Positions 7,217 through 11,304 of a stretch of DNA of 11,304 nt are shown here, in pieces (positions within the stretch are counted from its first letter, which is position 1; each line of letters begins with the position of its first letter). This stretch comes from JBECKQ01 sp040235375 (lineage in GTDB: Bacteria > Planctomycetota > Phycisphaerae > UBA1845), in NCBI GenBank assembly GCA_040235375.1, contig JBECKQ010000281.1, forward strand, positions 1 through 11,304, given 5' to 3'. The position numbers and the translations under genes are program-made. The notes under the pieces were generated by a model. It did no database searches. It saw nothing but the letters and a program-made list of their open reading frames with translations, and was not told the DNA's origin.

Positions 7217-7244
7217 TTGACAATTCGCGGCCTTGCAGTATGAT
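7217..7244 (+). promoter_or_regulatory. Near-consensus sigma-70 promoter after trpE
   Basis: TTGACA (7217-7222, perfect) and TATGAT (7239-7244, five of six) are 16 bases apart, the best sigma-70 match I noticed in the window. It begins 15 bases after the trpE stop and reads into a gene-free stretch that ends in a strong terminator at 7747-7791. The predicted start is near 7251. Confidence 0.6.
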
Positions 7245-7246
7245 GT

Positions 7247-7375
7247 TTATGGGAAGCTTTGTAGTGGAGCGCGGGCAAACGGTACGAATGTATCCATAAT
7301 CAGAAAAAGCAATCCGTACCATCCAATACCGGCGATACTCACGACGTACGGTTCATAAGGCAAGCTCCTGATCAT
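7247..7375 (-). CDS. Possible small membrane protein (42 residues)
   Basis: An ORF from ATG 7375 to TAA 7247 encodes a peptide with one strongly hydrophobic segment (VVSIAGIGWYGLLFLIMD, residues 12-29), long enough for one membrane helix. The ATG overlaps the TGA of a 14-codon ORF starting at ATG 7415 (MFFSFVQENRRVRG). The translation differs from the Arg/Pro-rich noise seen in false frames here, and codon choice is less GC-rich than in neighbouring genes. Against it: no clear Shine-Dalgarno or promoter, and it lies opposite the start of the proposed plus-strand transcript. No family recognised. Confidence 0.2.
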   Translation of the reverse strand: MIRSLPYEPYVVSIAGIGWYGLLFLIMDTFVPFARAPLQSFP

Positions 7376-7791
7376 CCGCGTACCCGCCTGTTTTCCTGAA
7401 CAAAGCTGAAGAACATGCCGTCGATCGTACCGACGGGGACAGTGCGCCTTGGCGTTGGGGATCCAGCGCGTTCGATGCGCGTGGCGTGTGCCCGGTTCGA
7501 TCGACCCGACGGCGAATGCTCGCCGTACCTGCGCGGTACGGCTGCGGTCAGCTATGAACGGCGAGACGGGTCGTCGGCCCGATTTGGATCGAATCGGTTG
7601 TTCATGACTCGGGTGTGATAAAGGAGATTTGAGTGTCGCGGAGCTACTACACGGGCTGATGTCCCGACTCGCCGACGTTCTTTGGCCTGTGTAAGGGGGG
7701 CCGTCGAGGTTGCCCCCTGCAACCCTCTCCTCCACATGGGCCTTGAGGGTCTCGATTGCCCGCCTTCCCCGGTAATCGAGACTCTTTTTTT
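7251..7791 (+). ncRNA. Candidate untranslated RNA or long leader between trpE and the kinase-like gene
   Basis: A near-consensus promoter (7217-7244) and an intrinsic terminator (7747-7791) bracket about 540 bases with no convincing plus-strand ORF. Inside are hairpins: 7418-7423 with 7431-7436 (CCGTCG/CGACGG), 7523-7529 with 7535-7541 (CCGTACC/GGTACGG), and an arm with 7554-7559/7600-7605 (ATGAAC/GTTCAT) enclosing 7579-7584/7592-7597 (CCGATT/AATCGG). A strong ribosome-binding-like AAGGAG (7621-7626) sits 6 bases before a GTG at 7633 that opens only an 8-codon ORF (MSRSYYTG, stop ending 7659). I do not recognise tmRNA, RNase P RNA, 6S or SRP RNA signatures. Short hairpins are common by chance in GC-rich DNA, so the support rests mainly on the paired promoter and terminator. 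Confidence 0.35.
7747..7791 (+). terminator. Strong intrinsic terminator
   Basis: GTCTCGATT (7749-7757) pairs perfectly with AATCGAGAC (7774-7782). The stem extends two more pairs outward (7747-7748 with 7783-7784, one G-U), with a 16-base loop, and is followed at once by seven T (7785-7791). It ends a plus-strand transcript about 110 bases before the kinase-like gene, so that gene probably has its own promoter unless the terminator is regulated. Confidence 0.85.
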
Positions 7792-7798
7792 GCGCCCG

Positions 7799-7826
7799 TT
7801 CGCAGAGGACATCGCTGGGATACAAT
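7799..7826 (+). promoter_or_regulatory. Candidate promoter for the kinase-like gene
   Basis: TTCGCA (7799-7804, four of six) and TACAAT (7821-7826, five of six) are 16 bases apart, directly after the terminator. Transcription from about 7833 would give a leader of roughly 70 nt before the ATG at 7901. Confidence 0.45.
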
Positions 7827-7900
7827 GGGCGATGCTGGCCGCGGCCAGGCTTACGCGGCTTGCCGGCTGACGGCTTCGCAACGTTTGTAGCTGGAGACCG

Positions 7901-8695
7901 ATGGCTCGCAGAACGATCCCAGCCTGTCTGCTCGCCTTGGGGCGTGAGCCGCTTCCCCGGCGGATCACGCTTCCCGCCGGAACGTACGCCCTTGAGCAGG
8001 TCTACAAGCACGATTTCTTCGCGGCCACGGCGCGGTATGCCGGCCCGTCGGGGAAGGTCGTGCTCAAGATCGGGCGCAAGGCGTCGTTTCTGGGTCTCCC
8101 GCTGGGATGGATCGGGCGGCTGCACGCCTGGCACGAGTCACGGGCCTACTGCCGCCTGTCGGACCTGGCCGCGGTGCCGAAGTTCGAGGGCCGATTCGGC
8201 GACCACGGGTTCGCCCACGCGTATGTGGATGGCCGGCCACTGGCTCGCGGCGCCCGGGTTCCGGACGACTTCTTCGCGACGCTTGCCACCGCCATCCGAA
8301 CCCTTCACGCCTGTGGCATGGCTTACGTCGACCTCAATAAGCCGGAGAACGTGCTACTCGGCAGCGACGGCCGGCCCTACCTCGTTGATTTTCAGATCGC
8401 GTGGAACTGGCCCCGCCGGCTGGGCGGCGACCGTTGGCCGCTGCGCTGGGTGCGAACTCGCCTTCAGCAGGCCGACCTGTACCACCTCGCCAAGCTTCAC
8501 CGGCGCATTCGACCCGATCAGCTCAGCGAAGAGCAGCGAACCGCAACGTACGCCAGGCCCGGGCACGTCCGTGCGTACAGTCGTATCACGCGCCCGTTTA
8601 CGCTGGCGCGCCGATGGCTGCTGGAGCGTATCGATCCGCGGCGAAGCAACCGAGAACGAGGAACCGTTGAAAACTCCGAGGCTTCGCGTTACTGA
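7901..8695 (+). CDS. Kinase-fold protein (Kdo/InaA- or RIO-like), probable small phosphotransferase
   Basis: The 264-residue protein has the core residues of a eukaryotic-type kinase fold: an invariant-Lys strand VVLKIG (K56), a candidate helix-C Glu (E79 in WHES), a catalytic loop AYVDLNKPENVLL with D144 and N150, and a metal-binding strand YLVDFQIAW with D163. The HRD triad is Y-V-D and the DFG triad is D-F-Q, as in atypical bacterial kinases such as lipopolysaccharide (WaaP/InaA) and RIO-like kinases. All acidic and basic catalytic residues are kept, so activity is plausible. There is no membrane segment, no signal peptide and no sensor domain. A GGAG sits 4 bases before the ATG. A terminator at 7747-7791 separates it from trpE, and it converges on the acetyltransferase gene. 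The substrate (lipid, sugar or protein) cannot be told from sequence or context. The C-terminal 15 residues are polar and probably disordered. Confidence 0.75.
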   Translation: MARRTIPACLLALGREPLPRRITLPAGTYALEQVYKHDFFAATARYAGPSGKVVLKIGRKASFLGLPLGWIGRLHAWHESRAYCRLSDLAAVPKFEGRFGDHGFAHAYVDGRPLARGARVPDDFFATLATAIRTLHACGMAYVDLNKPENVLLGSDGRPYLVDFQIAWNWPRRLGGDRWPLRWVRTRLQQADLYHLAKLHRRIRPDQLSEEQRTATYARPGHVRAYSRITRPFTLARRWLLERIDPRRSNRERGTVENSEASRY

Positions 8696-8779
8696 ATCCT
8701 CAAGGCCAGCGCGGGCGCGACAAGTGGGTCCCGCCGGCGCCGGCCGGCTGTTCTTGCCGATTGCGGATCGCATCGGGCA

Positions 8780-8817
8780 AGGATCGACCGCGCGGCGTTG
8801 GGTATGCGGTCGATCCT
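8780..8817. terminator. Perfect 12-bp hairpin between convergent genes
   Basis: AGGATCGACCGC (8780-8791) and GCGGTCGATCCT (8806-8817) are perfect inverted repeats with a 14-base loop. It lies between the convergent stops of the kinase-like gene (8695) and the acetyltransferase gene (8907). No T tract follows on either strand, so it is not a classical intrinsic terminator; it could still end or stabilise both transcripts. The rest of 8696-8906 shows no gene. Confidence 0.55.
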
Positions 8818-8906
8818 CGCCCTGTGCCGCCCCCGTCGAACATCGAACGAGTCCCAGGCGGCGTGCCACCGTCCATTGCATTCAATAACCGAGCAGTCTG
8901 CTCCCC

Positions 8907-9494
8907 TTACACGGTCATCGAAGTCAATCGTCCAATACCGGTGTTCTGCTGTTCGCTTCGGTCTTCCCATTCGTCGCGCAGGATGCCGAAGGTCAGCGCG
9001 TCGTGATACCGGCCGTTGCGGAAGAAGGCCTGGCGGGCGCGCCCTTCCTGAACGAAGCCCGCTCGGCGATAGACGCGTATCGCCCGGTCATGATCGGCGA
9101 ACACGGAGAGCTCCACCCGGTTGAGGTTCAGTTCGTCGAACGCGTACCGGAGAATGAGTCGCGTCGCGGCCGTGCCCAGGCCGATTCCCTGCTTGGACTT
9201 CTCACCGATGAGGATGCCGAACGTGGCGCTGCGCGAAGAGAGCGAGATGTTGTGCAATCCGCAGCAGCCGATCAGGCGGTCCTTCGTCTTGAGGACAATG
9301 CCAAAGACGATGTCGGTCTGCGACGCACAGAGCTTCTGGATGAATTCCGTCTCGCGCATCTGGTTGATCGGGGCGTAGCGGCCCAGCGTCCGCCAGTTTT
9401 CGGGATCGTTGAGCCAGACGACGAGCGTAGAAGCGTCAGAGATCTCCAACGGCCGGAAATAGATTCGATCGTCCTCGTAGTACCTGACCTGCAT
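8907..9494 (-). CDS. GNAT-family N-acetyltransferase, RimJ/RimL-like
   Basis: This 195-residue cytoplasmic enzyme should transfer acetyl from acetyl-CoA to an amine (protein N-terminus, polyamine, antibiotic or other). The GNAT plan is clear: an opening strand IYFRPLEISDAS typical of the RimJ/RimL group, the substrate region WLNDPENWRTLGRYAP, the motif-A pyrophosphate loop QGIGLGT (102-108) followed by a helix, and motif B ELSVFADHDRAIRVYRRAGFVQEGRARQ with the characteristic N/D-x-R-A-I-x-x-Y pattern. The ATG at 9494 is preferred because GGAG lies 8 bases upstream and the family match begins there. An in-frame ATG at 9527 adds 11 unlike residues, but it also has a GAGG at suitable distance and cannot be excluded. 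Upstream lie a hairpin (9537-9567) and a terminator (9588-9627) on the same strand. The substrate is unknown. Confidence 0.88.
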   Translation of the reverse strand: MQVRYYEDDRIYFRPLEISDASTLVVWLNDPENWRTLGRYAPINQMRETEFIQKLCASQTDIVFGIVLKTKDRLIGCCGLHNISLSSRSATFGILIGEKSKQGIGLGTAATRLILRYAFDELNLNRVELSVFADHDRAIRVYRRAGFVQEGRARQAFFRNGRYHDALTFGILRDEWEDRSEQQNTGIGRLTSMTV

Positions 9495-9536
9495 GTTCGT
9501 TTCTCCGCCGACGGCGCGCACGTACATTGTCTGCTG

Positions 9537-9567
9537 CCTCGCCGCCGTACGTTCCGTCGCGGCGAGG
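9537..9567 (-). repeat. Hairpin upstream of the acetyltransferase start
   Basis: CCTCGCCGC (9537-9545) and GCGGCGAGG (9559-9567) are perfect 9-base inverted repeats with a 13-base loop. On the minus strand the 3' arm ends in GAGG, the ribosome-binding-like sequence of the alternative ATG at 9527, so folding would hide it. It may influence translation, or end at the stem without effect. Confidence 0.45.
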
Positions 9568-9587
9568 CCGAAGAGTCGGGATGCCCC

Positions 9588-9627
9588 AAAAGAAAAAGCC
9601 CTGCGAGCCTTCAGGGTCCGCAGGGCT
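9588..9627 (-). terminator. Intrinsic terminator on the minus strand, upstream of the acetyltransferase gene
   Basis: Read on the minus strand, AGCCCTGCG (9627-9619) pairs with CGCAGGGCT (9605-9597) across a 13-base loop, followed by TTTTCTTTT (down to 9588). It is placed about 95 bases before the acetyltransferase ATG and downstream of a promoter at 9785-9812. It therefore either ends a small independent transcript of about 190 nt or acts as a conditional terminator in the acetyltransferase leader. Confidence 0.8.
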
Positions 9628-9654
9628 TCGAAATCTGGCGATTACTCGGAAACC

Positions 9655-9771
9655 CTACGGACCACCTCCATCGAAAATCCACAGATTGAGGTGGCATACC
9701 GGCATTGTGGGGCACGACGGCGTGCCCTGCGACGAATGCTGGTTTCTGCGAGTTGAAAGTGCCATTTCCAT
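9655..9771 (-). CDS. Candidate small protein or leader peptide (38 codons)
   Basis: An ORF from ATG 9771 to TAG 9655 lies between a promoter (9785-9812) and an intrinsic terminator (9588-9627) on the same strand. GAGG at 9778-9775 is only 3 bases before the first ATG but 9 bases before a second in-frame ATG at 9765, which would give 36 residues (MALSTRRNQHSSQ...). The peptide has two Cys and a Trp near its end and no hydrophobic segment, and I recognise no family. The other two frames are also largely open here, so coding is uncertain; the RNA itself may be the product. Confidence 0.3.
   Translation of the reverse strand: MEMALSTRRNQHSSQGTPSCPTMPVCHLNLWIFDGGGP
9710..9731 (-). promoter_or_regulatory. 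Possible antiterminator / anti-antiterminator element
   Basis: On the minus strand CGCAGGGC (9731-9724) is identical to the 3' arm of the terminator at 9597-9605, so it can compete for the terminator's 5' arm (9627-9619) and act as an antiterminator. The same bases overlap a local hairpin, GGGCACG (9727-9721) with CGTGCCC (9716-9710). The three pairings exclude one another, as in attenuators. A further stem, 9662-9668 with 9688-9694 (CCACCTC/GAGGTGG), lies between them. Confidence 0.35.
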
Positions 9772-9784
9772 GTTCCTCGCCGGT

Positions 9785-9812
9785 AGTTTAGCCTTTTCAT
9801 CGGGTAAGTCAA
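9785..9812 (-). promoter_or_regulatory. Sigma-70-type promoter reading toward the acetyltransferase gene
   Basis: On the minus strand TTGACT (9812-9807) and TAAACT (9790-9785) are 16 bases apart, matching consensus at five and four of six bases. The predicted start near 9778 leaves a leader of only 7-13 nt before the small ORF at 9655-9771. No other good promoter is seen between the terminator and the acetyltransferase ATG, so this could serve both. Confidence 0.5.
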
Positions 9813-9966
9813 GCCCGAAGTGCTACCCGTTCGCAAAATCGACGCGCACGCCCCCTTCGATTAAGCTGCGCACCGACGGCGGGCTATGGACAATCCGACC
9901 TATGGAAAACGACGGCGCGGGGCGATAGCCTGAGCGCCCATCCGGAACGCAAGGAAAGCAACATCC

Positions 9967-11025
9967 ATGACGACAATGAGGACACCGCAATCCCGATCGT
10001 CTGACGGCGCACCCGACGCGCGGGCGATTGCAATCAAGAAGCTCCTGGAAGAGTTTGCACCAGGGGAAAACCACGACCTCCTGGGCGAAATGGTGGTCAC
10101 CGTGTGCCGCCTGGCCCGGGATGCCTGCGGCCGGGGAGAGATCAAGATTCTCAACCGGGCGCTCAAGGAGCTGCGCTACGCGTTCAAGGTGTTCGCCCCC
10201 TTCGACCATCTTCCGAAGGTGACGATCTTCGGCTCCTCCCGCACCAAGGAGGACCACCCGCAGTACATCCAGTGCGTGCGCTTTGCCCAGCTCATCCAGA
10301 AAGAGGGGTGGATGGTCATCACCGGCGCCGGCGACGGCATCATGCGCGCCGGCCACCATGGGGCCACGCGAGAATCGAGCTTCGGCGTCGCCATCAGCCT
10401 GCCCTTCGAGCAGGCGACGAACACGATCATCGCCGACGACGAAAAACTCATCAATTTCCGCTATTTCTTCACGCGAAAGCTCATGTTCGTCAAAGAGGCG
10501 GAGGCGATCGTGCTGTTTCCCGGCGGCTTCGGGACGCAGGATGAAGGGTTCGAGGCGCTCACCCTCGTGCAGACGGGCAAGAGCGTTCCCCTGCCGATCG
10601 TCCTTCTCGACGAACCGAACGGCACGTACTGGCAGCATTGGCGCACGTACGTGCAGTCGGAGCTGCTGCGCACCGGCATGATCAGCCCCGAGGACATGTA
10701 CCTGTTTCACCTGACGGACGACGCCGAGGACGCGGTCCGCGAGATCGTGCAGTATTACCGCCGGTACCACTCGTCGCGCTTCGTTAACGACGAACTTGTG
10801 ATCCGGATGAAGACGCCGCTGCCGGACGGGTTCGTTGCGGAGCTGTCCGAGCAGTTCGACGACATGCTGATGGGCGGTGACATCCGCCAGGCAACCGGAG
10901 CCTTGCCGGAGGAGGCCGGCGAGTACGCGGAGCTTCCCCGGCTGGTCTTCAGTTACGATAAAAAGAGCGCTGGCCGACTGAGATTATTGATTAACGCCAT
11001 CAACGCCTACGACGGGGCCGGATAA
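9967..11025 (+). CDS. LOG family (lysine decarboxylase-like fold) protein, probable nucleoside-monophosphate phosphoribohydrolase
   Basis: LOG-family enzymes cut the N-glycosidic bond of nucleoside 5'-monophosphates (or of cytokinin ribotides), releasing base and ribose 5-phosphate. The 352-residue protein has a helical N-terminal extension (about 1-80), then the Rossmann-like LOG domain: VTIFGSSRT (85-93), GWMVITGAGDGIMRAGHHGA (114-133), LPFEQATN, and the signature PGGFGTQDEGFEAL (185-198) with catalytic E193 and R170 in FFTRK upstream. A C-terminal region of about 100 residues (about 250-352) is not part of minimal LOG proteins. The usual glycine-rich loop GGGPGIM reads GAGDGIM (120-126). 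At 352 residues it is longer than short LOG proteins (about 190) and shorter than E. coli PpnN (about 450). AAGGAA lies 10 bases before the ATG at 9967; an in-frame ATG at 9976 is an alternative. It is divergent from the minus-strand promoter at 9785-9812. The older label lysine decarboxylase is misleading. Confidence 0.88.
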   Translation: MTTMRTPQSRSSDGAPDARAIAIKKLLEEFAPGENHDLLGEMVVTVCRLARDACGRGEIKILNRALKELRYAFKVFAPFDHLPKVTIFGSSRTKEDHPQYIQCVRFAQLIQKEGWMVITGAGDGIMRAGHHGATRESSFGVAISLPFEQATNTIIADDEKLINFRYFFTRKLMFVKEAEAIVLFPGGFGTQDEGFEALTLVQTGKSVPLPIVLLDEPNGTYWQHWRTYVQSELLRTGMISPEDMYLFHLTDDAEDAVREIVQYYRRYHSSRFVNDELVIRMKTPLPDGFVAELSEQFDDMLMGGDIRQATGALPEEAGEYAELPRLVFSYDKKSAGRLRLLINAINAYDGAG

Positions 11026-11163
11026 TAATCCACGCCGACCGGCTTGGGGCAGTGAACGGTCTCTTCCCTCCGCGGTCCCGTTTCGGCAGTGTATCGTCCG
11101 AAAAAACACGGCCGGGGGCTTCCGCGAATAGAAGCGTCACTCGCCGCCGATAGAATTGAAAAT

Positions 11164-11183
11164 GGATGCGCGCACGCGCATCC
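11164..11183. repeat. Perfect short inverted repeat upstream of the last gene
   Basis: GGATGCGCG and CGCGCATCC form perfect 9-base arms around two bases (CA). It lies about 45 bases before the start codon at 11227 and 140 bases after the LOG-family stop. No T tract follows, so it may be an operator or a weak hairpin. The rest of 11026-11226 shows no gene. Confidence 0.35.
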
Positions 11184-11226
11184 GTGCGAGCTCAACGAAT
11201 TTCTCGCCACGCGGGAGCTGAGCGGA

Positions 11227-11304
11227 ATGTCGGAACCCCTACGCCCATCGTCTATGGATACAGACGACGATGTCGCGGCTGTTGACGCCTGTGCATCCTC
11301 TTTT
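11227..11304 (+). CDS. Start of an unidentified gene, cut by the window edge
   Basis: An ATG at 11227 opens a frame that runs without stop for 26 codons to the end of the window. GGGAG (11213-11217) lies 9 bases upstream, a good ribosome binding site. The N-terminus (MSEPLRPSSMDTDDDVAAVD) is acidic and soluble, with no signal peptide. Too little is present to name a family. Confidence 0.45.
   Translation, partial: MSEPLRPSSMDTDDDVAAVDACASSF

Noticed and set aside
7324..7353. CGTACGGTTC resembling the end of group II intron domain V
   Set aside because: The required 5' half of domain V (GAGCCGTA...) is absent, and there is no intron reverse transcriptase nearby.
7860..8888. 342-codon plus-strand frame overlapping the kinase-like gene
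   Set aside because: It is a Ser/Arg/Thr-rich shadow in another frame; the kinase motifs are all in the frame starting at 7901.
11007..11210. 67-codon minus-strand frame after the LOG-family gene
   Set aside because: It overlaps the LOG-family stop, has no ribosome binding site that I can see, and its composition shows no domain.
1..11304. tRNA, rRNA, CRISPR array, insertion sequence, prophage or defence system
   Set aside because: Looked for and not found by reading: no repeat-spacer pattern, no transposase or integrase motifs, no cloverleaf, no recognisable defence domains.

Overview
The window is high-GC (by eye a little over 60%), densely coded chromosomal DNA of bacterial type. The mix of genes fits a member of the Planctomycetota, possibly Phycisphaerae-like: an inverting-type GH97 alpha-glucosidase, McsA/McsB without ctsR or clpC alongside, a McsA whose second zinc finger reads C-P-N-D, a stand-alone trpE, and a LOG-family protein. 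This placement is an inference from gene content and motifs; no rRNA or other marker gene is present.

Layout, left to right. Positions 1-435 hold a possible tail of an upstream gene and an intergenic stretch with a near-perfect palindrome. A secreted GH97 glycosidase follows (436-2517, +). It converges on a minus-strand block, read right to left: a 6-pyruvoyl-tetrahydropterin-synthase-like protein (5193-5531), mcsA (4553-5062), mcsB (3499-4563, overlapping mcsA) and a CDF-type metal efflux protein (2541-3449, 49 bases after mcsB). A near-consensus promoter lies just before mcsA. trpE (5691-7202, +) diverges from the PTPS-like gene and its best promoter would give a nearly leaderless mRNA.

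A stretch of about 700 bases after trpE (7203-7900) has no convincing gene on the plus strand. It does have a near-consensus promoter at its start, several hairpins, and a textbook intrinsic terminator at 7747-7791, so it may encode an untranslated RNA of about 540 nt or a long leader. A kinase-fold protein (7901-8695, +) follows and converges on a GNAT acetyltransferase (8907-9494, -). Upstream of the acetyltransferase, 9588-9812 holds a promoter, a 38-codon ORF and an intrinsic terminator, all on the minus strand. An 8-base repeat there could form an antiterminator, so this is either a small independent gene or an attenuator-like leader. The window ends with a LOG-family protein (9967-11025, +) and the first 26 codons of another gene (from 11227).

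How the genes work together: McsA and McsB form a protein-arginine phosphorylation module (stress response and protein quality control), and the linked CDF transporter suggests a metal-stress connection. The other genes look like unconnected housekeeping or accessory functions (starch or oligosaccharide use, tryptophan synthesis, acetylation, nucleotide processing). I see no defence system, mobile element, CRISPR array, tRNA or rRNA. The most unusual material is in the non-coding regions and in altered residues of McsB, McsA and the PTPS-like protein.
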